Source of the DNA: Ferrimonas balearica DSM 9799
Lineage (GTDB): Bacteria; Pseudomonadota; Gammaproteobacteria; Enterobacterales; Shewanellaceae
Direction: 5' to 3'
Assembly: GCF_000148645.1 (NCBI RefSeq)
Contig: NC_014541.1
Location: 2,937,139-3,001,138 of the forward strand
DNA length: 64,000 nucleotides
In this document: positions 53,944 to 63,344 of the stretch, piece by piece
Layout: every line of letters starts with the position of its first letter
Numbering within the stretch: the first letter of the stretch is position 1
The notes under the pieces: model-generated
Databases searched by the model: none
Seen by the model: the letters and a program-made list of their open reading frames with translations, nothing else
What the model was told of the DNA's origin: nothing
Translations under genes and position numbers: made by a program

Positions 53944-54771
53944 ATGTTAAGAGTTCCCATATTACTCATCACCCTGTCGATGTCGTTACCCTCTGCGGCA
54001 CTGGACTTTGAGGAGTATCAAGCCTATGAGCCGGAACAGCGATATTATCGGGGCCAGGTGGTCAGCCAGCACAGTCACCTTTGGGTTTCCCGATTTCCTT
54101 CTCGCAGTAAAGAACCCAAAAATTATCCGTTCCGTTGGGGCAAGGTTAAAATAGAGGACACTCAGGATTGGCGGCGCAATCGGTTTTACCCCATCGGTTC
54201 GGTCGTCCAGTTTGACGGGCTCTACTACTTCGCAAAAACCCTCACGCTGTTCCGTCCCAACTCCTATTTCGGCCGTCGGCATTGGGAAAAATTCACTCAC
54301 CCGGCAATCGGCTACGACCTTCCGGTCATCGACAGAGAAGAGGCCCGCCAGGACCTTGAGGGTATAGACCGCAACCGGAACGGGTTGAGGGATGACTATG
54401 AAGTCTATGTGATCATGAACCACCCAAGTCAGGAGATGAAAGACCTTGGTTTTGAAGCAGGAAGACTTTATACGGAGGTAATGTCACTGATTGACAAGGA
54501 GTTATATGAAATCAGTTATGCCAGCGCCGAAAGCATGATGAACAGAATGTTGGATATGGATGCTTGTATCAGGTTGAAAGTCCGCGCAGGACAATCTAAG
54601 CATGGATTTCATTCCGCGTTCTACAACACGAAAGACAGAATTCTATCCGACTTCCGATCCCAATATAAACTTCACGATATTCTTGGTGATAACTTCTGGG
54701 CTACCGTCTCCGACACGCCTTGTGAGGAGTTCAGCTATGCCGTGAGGAAGTCATCATCAGAGCGTCCGTGA
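53944..54771 (+). CDS. Secreted protein with two chitin-binding-like modules and EF-hand-like loop
   Basis: 275 residues from ATG 53944, six bases after TAGGAG (an ATG at 53938 is too close). Signal peptide VPILLITLSMSLPSAALD. Two tandem modules (about 25-70 and 75-118) follow the CBM5/12 pattern Y..G..V......W/Y........P......W: YRGQVVSQHSHLWVSRF and YPIGSVVQFDGLYYFAK with W at the ends. Near residues 135-150 DRNRNGLRDDYE matches an EF-hand/dockerin calcium loop. The C-terminal 120 residues have a helical appearance and two Cys. Family and substrate not known; lower GC than neighbours. Confidence 0.7.
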   Translation: MLRVPILLITLSMSLPSAALDFEEYQAYEPEQRYYRGQVVSQHSHLWVSRFPSRSKEPKNYPFRWGKVKIEDTQDWRRNRFYPIGSVVQFDGLYYFAKTLTLFRPNSYFGRRHWEKFTHPAIGYDLPVIDREEARQDLEGIDRNRNGLRDDYEVYVIMNHPSQEMKDLGFEAGRLYTEVMSLIDKELYEISYASAESMMNRMLDMDACIRLKVRAGQSKHGFHSAFYNTKDRILSDFRSQYKLHDILGDNFWATVSDTPCEEFSYAVRKSSSERP

Positions 54772-55042
54772 TCAACGGATTTACCGAAGCCGAATCTCAT
54801 GGTCGCTTCTTCAACAGCGAGATTCGGGACGTCTATCCCTTCGAACGCATAGAGTAACTCCCCCCACACGGCGGAAGGGCCTCACCTCAGCGCCCTGCCA
54901 TTTGTTACGCCGTCACTCCACATTTATTACATTTGGCATACACATCAGGCATCCTATTCCTTATATTCGAATCCGATAATAAATCCCTAATGCCAGTTTG
55001 TGCTGTTGCCAGCCCAGCTAACCAGTCTCGGAGTCACCTGCT

Positions 55043-55540
55043 TTGAATGTCCGCCTGCCCCTGCTTTTTCTGCCCTGTGTTTTTGTCTGCCTGCTGGCAG
55101 GCTGCCAGCTCATCCCCAGTGCGTCCGGGGACGATGAGCCGATCTGGATGGCGATGGCCCGGGCCGGGCATGTGACTTCTGTGCGCCATTACGCTGATCG
55201 GGTGAATCAGCCCCTGCCCGGCGGTCAGTACCCTTTGGCCGTCGCCTATCAGGAGCGCCACCGGCTGGCCTTTGCCACCCTGCTCAAAGCCGGGGCAACC
55301 CCGGACACCATTGAAATTGACGGCCAGTCCCTGTTCTGCGCGGCCGCCGCCGACTTTGACCCCTTCTATCTGAACGCGCTGCTGACTCACCAGCCCGACC
55401 CCGCATGGCCTGAACCCTACATGGGGTATCCCGAAAGCACCGTGGGGTGTGCTGAGCAGGCGGGGCGCACGCAAAATGCGCTGCAGCTGATAAATGCACA
55501 GCATCGATACCAGCGGCTTCATCCCGTTGCCGTGAACTGA
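55043..55540 (+). CDS. Putative lipoprotein
   Basis: 165 residues from TTG 55043 (GGAG nine bases upstream). Signal peptide VRLPLLFLPCVFVCLLAGC with lipobox LAGC and lipidated Cys near residue 21. The next residues are not Asp+2, so outer-membrane sorting is likely. The body resembles a short ankyrin-like segment (RLAFATLLKAGATPDTIEID) but no family is certain. Stands alone. Confidence 0.65.
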   Translation: MNVRLPLLFLPCVFVCLLAGCQLIPSASGDDEPIWMAMARAGHVTSVRHYADRVNQPLPGGQYPLAVAYQERHRLAFATLLKAGATPDTIEIDGQSLFCAAAADFDPFYLNALLTHQPDPAWPEPYMGYPESTVGCAEQAGRTQNALQLINAQHRYQRLHPVAVN

Positions 55541-55685
55541 CGCTTCTCGTCCGCGCACCGGTTTTCTCCAGCGAATTAACAGATTATCTACGCACGTTCG
55601 CCACTGGTCGGCGCTGTTTCGCCTTGTGAGGGGGTGGGGCCCATGCTATCAATACGCCACTTTTTTCCGGCATGTTGTAGCGCTA

Positions 55686-56246
55686 ATGAAACACCTGATC
55701 GCCCTGCTGGCACTGACCCTGTCCGTGCTCACTCCCGCCCACGCCACCGAAGTCGCTGGCGTCAAACTGGACCCCAGCCTGACCATCCAGGGTGAGTCCC
55801 TGAACTACTACGGCGCGGGCATCCGCTCCAAGTACTTTATGAAACTGTACGTGGGCTCTCTCTATGCCCAGCAGGCGGGCCTGGACGCTGACGGCATTCT
55901 GGCCAGCGACAAGATCACCGCAGTCCGTCTGAACATCCTCTCCGGCATGATCACCTCTGAGCGCATGATCGACACCATCGAAGAGGGCTTCGACACCGCC
56001 ACTGACGGCAACGTGGCCCCGCTGCGTGAGCGTCTGGATCGCTTTATGGCGGTATTCGATGCACCGGTAGAGGTGGGCGACCAGTTCACCATGGTTTCCA
56101 TCCCCGGTGTGGGCCTGGAAGCCTACAAGAATGGTCAGTTGCTGACTCTGGTGGAAGGCGATGACTTCCGCCACGCCCTGTTTGCCATCTGGCTGGGCAA
56201 CAAGCCGGCGGACAAGAAACTGAAAGCGGCCATGCTGGGCGAGTAA
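55686..56246 (+). CDS. Chalcone isomerase-like periplasmic protein
   Basis: 186 residues from ATG 55686. Signal peptide HLIALLALTLSVLTPAHATE. The mature protein (VAGVKLDPSLTIQGESLNYY; GAGIRSKYFMKLYVGSLYAQ) matches the bacterial chalcone-isomerase-like family, which lacks flavonoid activity and has an unclear role, perhaps fatty acid binding. The frame is open for 20 codons upstream but those are not convincing. Followed by a terminator. Confidence 0.85.
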   Translation: MKHLIALLALTLSVLTPAHATEVAGVKLDPSLTIQGESLNYYGAGIRSKYFMKLYVGSLYAQQAGLDADGILASDKITAVRLNILSGMITSERMIDTIEEGFDTATDGNVAPLRERLDRFMAVFDAPVEVGDQFTMVSIPGVGLEAYKNGQLLTLVEGDDFRHALFAIWLGNKPADKKLKAAMLGE

Positions 56247-56263
56247 GCCCCACACGGCAACAC

Positions 56264-56289
56264 AAAACGGCGCCCTTGGGCGCCGTTTT
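56264..56289. terminator. Bidirectional terminator
   Basis: AAAACGGCGCCC TT GGGCGCCGTTTT, a 12-bp stem between convergent genes. Confidence 0.9.
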
Positions 56290-56306
56290 CGATGGTAGGG
56301 TCTGCG

Positions 56307-57185
56307 TCAGAACTTCCAGCTGACGTTGACGCCAAAGCCCATCCTGCCATCCAGGTCCTGACTCTGCTCACGCAGGCCATCCCCCTCCCACTTCATCTCC
56401 CCTTCGGCGCGGTAACCCAGCGCGGCGGTGACGTTCCAGGTATCGCTGGGGAAGTAGCTCAGACGGCCGAAGAACAGCGGCTCCTCAAACTCCACCGCCC
56501 CCTGCTCCGCCGCAAAACGGTCACTGCGGTAGGCGCCACCGACCCCCAGTTCAAAGTGGGGATTCCAGCGGTAGCTCAGCTCCAAGCCGGCGCGCCCGGC
56601 GAAGCCGGGGTCAAAGGGGTTATCCAGTTTGAGCTTGTCGGTGATCTGCCACTTCACCAGCAGAATGGGGAAGCTTTTGGTCTCTTTCACGTCATTCAGG
56701 TAGGAGAGGCCCAAACCCAGTTGCAGGTCCTCGTTAACCCGGTACATCCCGCCCGCCAGCACACCGTAGCTGAAACCGTCGGAGAGGCTGGCGTCCTCGG
56801 CTGCAGCCCACTGGAAACGGGGCGCCACAATCACCTGCCACTCTTTATTGAGCAGGTAGATGCCATTAAAACCCAGCCCGATTCTGTCGCGGTGATCAAA
56901 ACGTGCCAGCGTGCCATCAAACAAAGTGCGGGCATCAAAGTCGGTGTAACGGCGGTTCACACTGGCACTGGCACCCACAATCCACTTTGGACCAAGACGG
57001 GTGCTGTAACCCAGCTCTGCGCCAAAGGCCGAGTCCTTAAAGCCGCCATCTTCAGCCAGGTCGGTGTCCGTCATCTGGATGCCGTACAGGTTCAATTTCC
57101 AGGGCGAGGGTGCCCCTTGTGGACGGGCCAAAGCCGGGGTAGCGGCCAGCGCCAGCAGAGACAGGGAGATAAGGGGTAACTTCAT
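56307..57185 (-). CDS. Predicted outer membrane beta-barrel protein
   Basis: 292 residues from ATG 57185 (AAGGA seven bases upstream). Signal peptide LPLISLSLLALAATPALA. Alternating amphipathic strands continue to the C-terminal VNVSWKF, with the aromatic terminal residue of outer membrane barrels; resembles the DUF6268-type group. It lies 58 bases after the tetR stop on the same strand, so cotranscription with the regulator is possible. Confidence 0.75.
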   Translation of the reverse strand: MKLPLISLSLLALAATPALARPQGAPSPWKLNLYGIQMTDTDLAEDGGFKDSAFGAELGYSTRLGPKWIVGASASVNRRYTDFDARTLFDGTLARFDHRDRIGLGFNGIYLLNKEWQVIVAPRFQWAAAEDASLSDGFSYGVLAGGMYRVNEDLQLGLGLSYLNDVKETKSFPILLVKWQITDKLKLDNPFDPGFAGRAGLELSYRWNPHFELGVGGAYRSDRFAAEQGAVEFEEPLFFGRLSYFPSDTWNVTAALGYRAEGEMKWEGDGLREQSQDLDGRMGFGVNVSWKF

Positions 57186-57243
57186 GGATTCGTCCTTGAA
57201 CATCAAAGGTTTGCTTTGATACGAGTCAGTCTTCGGTTTGCGA

Positions 57244-57858
57244 TCACTGTTGCCAGCCGTAACCGCGCAGAAAATGTTCCACAGTTTGTATGACGCGCTG
57301 ATGTCGCTGGGCGGCGCTCTCCTCAATGGTGAGCCCGAGGGACTTGCGCATGTTCACCATGCCACGGCTCATCAGCAGCAGGTGTTCCGCCGCCAGCACA
57401 GGGTCATCAATCTTGAGCAAACCGTTGTCAGACAGCGTGGCAAGGTACTCCGCCACCGCCCCAATCACCTTGGCCGGGCCCGCTTCGAAGTAGCGCTCTG
57501 ACAGCTCCGGGTGGGTCTCCGCCTGACTGATACAAAGACGATAAACATACACCGCTTCATCGCTGTTGATCATCTCAACAAAGCGCGCCGTAAAGTCCAG
57601 CAGCACCTGGCGCGGGTCATCCCCGGACAGGGCAGTCGGCAGCAGTTCGTTGGTGATGCACTTCTGCTCAACGCAGTGGGTAAACAACTCATCCTTACTG
57701 CCAAAGTGGGCGTAAACGGTTTGCTTGGACACCCCAGCCTGTTGCGCCACTTCGTCCATGCTGGTGGTGATAAACCCCTGTTGGACAAAGAGTTGCCCAG
57801 CAGCCTCAAGGATTTGCCGGCGCTTCTTCTCGCTTCGTGCTGTTAAATTTTGGGTCAT
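57244..57858 (-). CDS. TetR-family transcriptional regulator
   Basis: 204 residues. The N-terminal helix-turn-helix is clear (RRQILEAAGQLFVQQGFITT, MDEVAQQAGVSKQTVYAHFG) and the C-terminal ligand-binding domain is helical with no recognisable ligand motif. It diverges from the efflux genes, with two operator-like palindromes between them, so it is the likely repressor of the pump. Confidence 0.92.
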   Translation of the reverse strand: MTQNLTARSEKKRRQILEAAGQLFVQQGFITTSMDEVAQQAGVSKQTVYAHFGSKDELFTHCVEQKCITNELLPTALSGDDPRQVLLDFTARFVEMINSDEAVYVYRLCISQAETHPELSERYFEAGPAKVIGAVAEYLATLSDNGLLKIDDPVLAAEHLLLMSRGMVNMRKSLGLTIEESAAQRHQRVIQTVEHFLRGYGWQQ

Positions 57859-57891
57859 TCCCCACCCATCTTGTTAATGGATTTATCAATC

Positions 57892-57938
57892 AAACTGGAC
57901 AGTCTAGTTTGGCGTAACTAGACTGGACAGTGCAGTTT
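57892..57938. promoter_or_regulatory. Paired TetR-type operators
   Basis: AAACTGGACAGTCTAGTTT (57892-57910) is an imperfect palindrome; AACTAGACTGGACAGTGCAG with TTT (57916-57938) is a second. Both contain ACTGGACAGT, repeated 28 bases apart (57894 and 57922). They fill the gap between the divergent tetR and efflux genes. Confidence 0.7.
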
Positions 57939-57962
57939 AATTATGGACCGATTGTTACCGTC

Positions 57963-59036
57963 ATGGCCAGATCCCTCACTGTTTTGATGTTGTTGGTGTT
58001 AACCGGCTGCCAGCCAGCCGAAACCGCCAGCAGCCCCGACAAAGCCCCCTACCCCGTCGTCACCGAAGCGTTGCACACGCAGCCGGACTACCCCATCAGC
58101 CACCGCTTTGTCGGTCGCCTTTACTCCTCCACCACCAGCCAGGTGGGATTCGAGTTAGCCGGTGTAGTCGACGCCATTTCCGTGGACACCGGTGAACTGG
58201 TCAAACAGGGGCAGGAGCTGGCCAGACTGGACGATGCCCTGCTGCGCTCCGAAGCGGAGCAGCTGACCGCCAACCTGGCGCAGATTGAAGCGCAACAGTC
58301 GCTGGTGGACACCACACTGCAACGCCAACGCACGCTGGAGTCCCAGGGCTACCAGTCGCAGCAGCAGATTGATGAGCTGCTCAGCCAACAGAATGAACTG
58401 GCGGCGCTGGCCCAGCAGCTGCAGGCCAGCCTCAGTGCCAACACCATCCGCCGCCAGAAGAGCAAACTGACCGCGCCGTTTGACGGCATCGTCTCCCAAC
58501 GCCAACTGGCACCCGGCCAGGTGGTTTCCCCCGGCCAACCGGTGCTGACTCTGGTGCCCGATGCGCAGGGCGAAGCCCGAATCGGCGTGCCGGTGCGGCT
58601 GCTGTCGCGGCTTGAGGGTCAACCGCAATTCACCATCGAGGTGCAGGGCCAGCCGCAACAGGCCACTTTGGTGGGCCGCAGCGCGGAGGTGAACCCGGTC
58701 ACCCGCACGGTGGAGCTGCGCTTTGCCCTGCCGCCGATGGACAATCTGGTGAACGGCGATCTGGTCTACCTGCAGGTTGAGGAGCGGGTGGCCCAGCCTG
58801 CCGCCAAGGTGCCGGTCAGCGCCCTGACCAGCGGCCTGCGCGGGCGCTGGAACCTGATGGTGGCGGCCCCGGCCGACGGCGGTTACGTGCTGGAACGCCG
58901 CGACGTCACCATTCTCCACAGCGACGACCAATACGCCTTTGTCAGCGGCGCCATCGCCGATAACGAGCAGGTGGTGGTGATGGGTCTGCAGTCGCTGGTT
59001 TCCGGGCAGGCGGTTACGCCCGGCGCCAAGGAGTAA
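57963..59036 (+). CDS. RND efflux membrane fusion protein (lipoprotein)
   Basis: 357 residues from ATG 57963 (a longer frame has no ribosome site). Lipoprotein signal LMLLVLTGC. HlyD/AcrA-type architecture: N-terminal beta strand YPISHRFVGRLYS, lipoyl half VDTGELVKQGQELARLDDA, a helical hairpin (about 90-160), and the returning lipoyl half LTAPFDGIVSQRQLAPGQVV. It links the RND pump to an outer membrane channel not encoded here. Directly followed by the pump gene. Confidence 0.92.
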   Translation: MARSLTVLMLLVLTGCQPAETASSPDKAPYPVVTEALHTQPDYPISHRFVGRLYSSTTSQVGFELAGVVDAISVDTGELVKQGQELARLDDALLRSEAEQLTANLAQIEAQQSLVDTTLQRQRTLESQGYQSQQQIDELLSQQNELAALAQQLQASLSANTIRRQKSKLTAPFDGIVSQRQLAPGQVVSPGQPVLTLVPDAQGEARIGVPVRLLSRLEGQPQFTIEVQGQPQQATLVGRSAEVNPVTRTVELRFALPPMDNLVNGDLVYLQVEERVAQPAAKVPVSALTSGLRGRWNLMVAAPADGGYVLERRDVTILHSDDQYAFVSGAIADNEQVVVMGLQSLVSGQAVTPGAKE

Positions 59037-59039
59037 GCC

Positions 59040-62000
59040 ATGGTTCACGCACTGGTACGCAATCCGCGCCTTATCCTGCTGTTGATTGCGCTGATTCTGG
59101 TGGTGGGTTTTGGTGCCCTCAGCCAACTGGCGCGCACCGAAGATCCCCACATCACCAACCGCTTTGCCGCGGTGATCACCGCCTATCCCGGCGCCTCGGC
59201 AGAACGGGTGGAGCTGCTGGTGACGGAGGTGCTGGAATCGCGCCTGCGTCAGCTCGATGAGCTGGCACTGATCACCTCCAACTCCCGGCCGGGCATCTCC
59301 GCCATCACCCTCGAACTGAAAGACAACGTATTTGAAACTGACCCGGTCTGGTCCCGCGCCCGTGACCTGCTGGCCGACGCCGTGACCGACCTGCCCGCCG
59401 GCACCGGTCGCCCGGCGCTGGATGACCAGCTGGGCTACGCCTTTACCCGCATCTTCTCGCTGCGCTGGCAGGGTCCGGGGCAGCCGGATCTCACCGCTCT
59501 GGGCCGCTACGGCGAAGCGCTGGCCAACCGCCTGAGGGTGTTGCCGGGCACTGACTTTGTGAAGGTGCAGGGCCGCCCCCAGGAGGAGATCCTGGTGCGG
59601 GTGGACGACAACCAGATGCAGGCCCTGGGGCTGACCACCGACCGCCTGGCCCAGCGCATCGCCGCCGCCGACGCCAAGGGCTCCGCCGGAACACTGGAAA
59701 GCCCCACGGTGCGGGCTCAGGTGGAGGTGGCCGGTGAGCTGGACTCGCTCAACCGCATCCGCCAGATCCCACTGAGACTGGGGGATGATCTGGCCGGTGT
59801 GCGGGTTGGTGACATCGCCACGGTCGAGCGCAGCCAGCTTGAGCCGGGGGAGGACCGCGCCATCGTGCAGGGGGAACCTGCGGTACTGGTGGCGGTACGG
59901 ATGCTGCCGGATGTGCGGGTTGACCGCTGGGACGATCAGGTGGAACGCCAACTGGCCGCGCTGCAGACCCAACTGCCCAGTAATATCCGCCTCGAAACCC
60001 TGTTCTCGCAACGGGACTACACTGAAACCCGACTGTCGGAACTGCTGGTCAATTTGGGCCAGGGCTTTGCCCTGATCCTGCTGGTGCTGCTGGTGACCCT
60101 GGGGCTGCGCTCCGCCCTGCTGGTGGCCACCGCGCTGCCGCTGACCGCGCTGATCACCCTCGCTTGCATGCAGTTTTACGGCCTGCCCATCCACCAGATG
60201 TCGGTCACCGGATTGGTGGTGGCGCTCGGCATCATGGTGGATAACGCCATCGTGATTGTGGACGCGATTGCCCAGCGCCGGGGCCAGGGCCTCGGCCCGG
60301 TGGAGGCGGTACGACAAACCCTGCGTCACTTCTGGCTGCCACTGCTGGCCTCCACCCTCACCACCGTGCTGGCGTTTGCCCCCATCTGGCTGATGCCCGG
60401 CCCCGCCGGTGAGTTTGTCGGTGGCATCGCGCTGTCAGTCAGCTTTGCGCTGCTTACCTCCTACGTGCTGTCCCACACCCTGATTGCCGGCCTTGGTGGC
60501 CGCTTTATTCCGCCCCGCCATGACGGCAGCTGGTGGCAGCAGGGGCTGACCATCGCGCCGCTGGCCAAAGCGCTGGAGCGTTCACTGGCGATTGCGCTGA
60601 AACGTCCGCTGCTGGCCGTGGTGGCGATGACCGTGCTGCCGCTGACCGGCTTCTTCGCCGCCGGCCTGATGACCGAACAGTTCTTCCCGCCCTCTGACCG
60701 AGACATGTTCCAGATCGAGGTGCGCCTGGGTGAAGCCGCCAGCCTGCCCGCCACCCGGGCCCGGGTGGCGGAGCTGGACGCCTATCTGCGCCAGCAGCCG
60801 GGCATCACCCAAACCGCCTGGAGCATCGGCCGCAATGCGCCGTCGTTCTACTACAACCTGCTGCAACGGGAGCAGGGGGTACCCCAGTACGCCCAGGGGA
60901 TGATCACCACCGACAGCTTCCAGCGCGCCAACCGCCTGATTGAGTCGCTGCAGGGGGACCTGGATCGACGCTACCCGGACCTGCAGATCCTGGTGCGCAA
61001 ACTGGAGCAGGGCCCGCCCTTCAACGCGCCGGTGGAGTTTCGGGTGTTCGGCCCCGACCTCGCAGAGCTGGACCGCATCGGCGAACGGCTTCGCGGCATC
61101 CTTCAGCAGCAGCCCGAAGTCACCCACACCCGCGCCGCGCTCTCCAGTGGCCTGCCCCGGGTGAAGCTGGTGCTGGATGAACCCGCGGTCAGCGCCGCCG
61201 GGCTGACCCTGGCGGACGTCACCGCTCAGATCCGGGGCAGCCTTGATGGCAGCCTTGGCGGCACCATTCAGGAGGGGCCGGAAACCCTGCCGGTTCGGGT
61301 CCGCCTCAACTCCAATGTGCGCCAGCAAAGCGGGGATCTCGGTAACCTCCAGCTCACCACCGCCGATGGCCAGATCCTGCCCCTGTCGGCACTGGGCGAG
61401 CGCACTGTAGTCGCCAGCCGCAGCCAGATCCCCCACCGCAATGGCGAGCGCATCAACACCATCGAGGCGTTCCTGATTGCTGGCGTGCTGCCCGCTCAGG
61501 TGCTGGAACAAACCCTGCAGCAGATTGAGGCTGAGGGGCTGGCCCTGCCCCAGGGCTACCGCATCGAAGTGGGGGGCGAAAGCGCTGAGCGCAACGAGGC
61601 GGTGGGCCAGCTGATGTCCAACGTCGCCATCATCACCGTGGTGCTGGTGGCCATCGTGGTGCTCTCCTTTAACTCCTTCCGCCTGACCGCCGTGATCCTG
61701 GCCAGCGCCTTCCAGTCTGTGGGGCTGGGGCTGCTGTCGGTCTACCTGGCCGGTTACGCCTTTGGCTTTAACGTCATCATCGCCCTGATGGGGCTGATGG
61801 GGCTGGCGATCAACGCCGCCATTGTGATTCTGGCTGAGCTGGAAGACTCCCCCGCCGCCAAGGGCGGGGATGTGGGTGCGATGATTCAGGCCGTCACCAG
61901 CTGTGGCCGCCATATCGGCTCCACCACCATCACCACCATCGGGGGCTTTATGCCGCTGATCCTGGCCGGTGGCGGATTCTGGCCCCCCTTTGCCATCGCC

Positions 62001-62123
62001 ATCGCCGGGGGCACCGCACTGACCACCCTGCTCTCCTTTATCTTCGTACCGGCCGCCTACCGGCTGGTGCGGCAGTGGCGCAATCCGGTCAGCCGACCGG
62101 AACCGGTCGCCATCGCTGCCTGA
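59040..62123 (+). CDS. RND multidrug efflux permease (AcrB/MdtB-type)
   Basis: 1027 residues, the usual length of HAE1-type pumps. The proton relay region is present: VVALGIMVDNAIVIVDAI (Asp pair in TM4) and TM10 Lys region. The N-terminal helix PRLILLLIALILVVGFG and twelve-helix arrangement with two large periplasmic loops are typical. Starts three bases after the fusion protein stop with GGAG six bases upstream. Substrate range unknown. Confidence 0.94.
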   Translation: MVHALVRNPRLILLLIALILVVGFGALSQLARTEDPHITNRFAAVITAYPGASAERVELLVTEVLESRLRQLDELALITSNSRPGISAITLELKDNVFETDPVWSRARDLLADAVTDLPAGTGRPALDDQLGYAFTRIFSLRWQGPGQPDLTALGRYGEALANRLRVLPGTDFVKVQGRPQEEILVRVDDNQMQALGLTTDRLAQRIAAADAKGSAGTLESPTVRAQVEVAGELDSLNRIRQIPLRLGDDLAGVRVGDIATVERSQLEPGEDRAIVQGEPAVLVAVRMLPDVRVDRWDDQVERQLAALQTQLPSNIRLETLFSQRDYTETRLSELLVNLGQGFALILLVLLVTLGLRSALLVATALPLTALITLACMQFYGLPIHQMSVTGLVVALGIMVDNAIVIVDAIAQRRGQGLGPVEAVRQTLRHFWLPLLASTLTTVLAFAPIWLMPGPAGEFVGGIALSVSFALLTSYVLSHTLIAGLGGRFIPPRHDGSWWQQGLTIAPLAKALERSLAIALKRPLLAVVAMTVLPLTGFFAAGLMTEQFFPPSDRDMFQIEVRLGEAASLPATRARVAELDAYLRQQPGITQTAWSIGRNAPSFYYNLLQREQGVPQYAQGMITTDSFQRANRLIESLQGDLDRRYPDLQILVRKLEQGPPFNAPVEFRVFGPDLAELDRIGERLRGILQQQPEVTHTRAALSSGLPRVKLVLDEPAVSAAGLTLADVTAQIRGSLDGSLGGTIQEGPETLPVRVRLNSNVRQQSGDLGNLQLTTADGQILPLSALGERTVVASRSQIPHRNGERINTIEAFLIAGVLPAQVLEQTLQQIEAEGLALPQGYRIEVGGESAERNEAVGQLMSNVAIITVVLVAIVVLSFNSFRLTAVILASAFQSVGLGLLSVYLAGYAFGFNVIIALMGLMGLAINAAIVILAELEDSPAAKGGDVGAMIQAVTSCGRHIGSTTITTIGGFMPLILAGGGFWPPFAIAIAGGTALTTLLSFIFVPAAYRLVRQWRNPVSRPEPVAIAA

Positions 62124-62130
62124 GCACAAA

Positions 62131-62154
62131 AAAACGGGCCATTCGGCCCGTTTT
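62131..62154. terminator. Terminator after the efflux operon
   Basis: AAAACGGGCC ATTC GGCCCGTTTT between convergent genes. Confidence 0.9.
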
Positions 62155-62170
62155 CTTTGCTTGCCCTGAT

Positions 62171-62419
62171 TCAGCCACCGTGGCCGTTCAACAAGCGCTT
62201 GTGCAGCTCATCCTTTAACGCCACCCGACGCGACTTCAGCGCCACAAAGTTCTCATCAGTGGTGGGCACCGCATTGACCTCCAGACCGCGGATTTTATGG
62301 TCAAGCTCATGGTACTCCTTGGCCAGCTGAGCAAACGCTTCATCGGTCTCTTTCAGGTGATGAATGACATCCCGGTACTCCGGAAAGTCGAAGATCAGAG
62401 CATGGTTCTCCCCAAGCAT
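62171..62419 (-). CDS. DUF465 family protein (YdcH-like)
   Basis: 82 residues from ATG 62419, seven bases after GAGGAG; a longer frame starts earlier but lacks that site. FPEYRDVIHHLKETDEAFAQ and LAKEYHELDHKIRGLE match the helical DUF465 pattern. Function unknown. Lies alone after the efflux operon. Confidence 0.82.
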   Translation of the reverse strand: MLGENHALIFDFPEYRDVIHHLKETDEAFAQLAKEYHELDHKIRGLEVNAVPTTDENFVALKSRRVALKDELHKRLLNGHGG

Positions 62420-62500
62420 GGCACGGCTCCTCAAGCTATTGTCATTCTGCTAAACATAGCCAAGACGGTCTCAGCGCGCCTTGTTGTTGAGCCAACCGTC

Positions 62501-63076
62501 TTACTTCACCGGGCTTTTCGCGGCCAGCGCCGCTTCAATGGCCGCCAGTTCGTCCGCGCTGAATTCGCCGTGCTCAATCATCGACGTGATGGCCTTGGCC
62601 GTGGCGGCGCGTTGCTCAATGAAGATTTTGGGCAGCACCACCTCCGCCATGTGCTTTTCCATCCGCGCGGCTTCCTCCTGCAGGCGAACCCCTTGTTCGG
62701 CCAGGCGCTGATGCATCTCGGCGATCTCCAGCTCCATCTCGCCATCCTCTAATATCAGCTCGATATTGGGCACCCGAATCACCTTAACCCCGGCTTCATT
62801 GTGCAGGGCCAGGGTCAGCGGCCCCTCACCGTTCAGTACCGACTCAATCATCGAGCGCCAACGCTCGGCATTCGGGTCATCACCCAGTGCCGCATCCAGC
62901 GCATCCCAGTCCGGGTTGGCGGGATCCAGCTCCAGCGTGACGCGCTCCTCATCGCGCTCCACCTCCACCGATACCGGCCCCTCGGCAGCGCGTTCAATCC
63001 GGATGCTGTTGGCCAGCACCCCGGTAGACACCAGGCCCAGTAATGCCACTACCATCCAGCGAGTCAGTCGTTTCAT
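62501..63076 (-). CDS. Secreted acidic protein divergent from a sensor kinase
   Basis: 191 residues from ATG 63076 (AAGGAGC seven bases upstream). Signal peptide WMVVALLGLVSTGVLA. Mature protein is Glu/Asp-rich with helical stretches (MELEIAEMHQRLAEQGVRLQ; MEKHMAEVVLPKIFIEQRAA) suggesting a coiled coil. I recognise no family. Divergent from the sensor kinase, so a periplasmic modulator or target of that two-component system is a reasonable guess. Confidence 0.7.
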   Translation of the reverse strand: MKRLTRWMVVALLGLVSTGVLANSIRIERAAEGPVSVEVERDEERVTLELDPANPDWDALDAALGDDPNAERWRSMIESVLNGEGPLTLALHNEAGVKVIRVPNIELILEDGEMELEIAEMHQRLAEQGVRLQEEAARMEKHMAEVVLPKIFIEQRAATAKAITSMIEHGEFSADELAAIEAALAAKSPVK

Positions 63077-63344
63077 TGGTCTTGCTCCTTTTTTGCGGTC
63101 AATGGGGACAACGGCCCCGCTCACACAAACCATTGAAAAAACCGTACCAACCCGACAAACCCCGCCAGAACCGGCATTATCAACGCCACCACGCAGTCAA
63201 TCTGCCCATATCGGCATGCCCCACCTGCCGTTATCGGGAACCCCTTGCCCCTTGCACCCCCGCTAACGCCCTGACAAGCTGGGAAACTGGCTTGGCACGA
63301 AAGCTGTATTGCCTGTTCCACCTTGTGTTGGAGTTCGCTATCCC

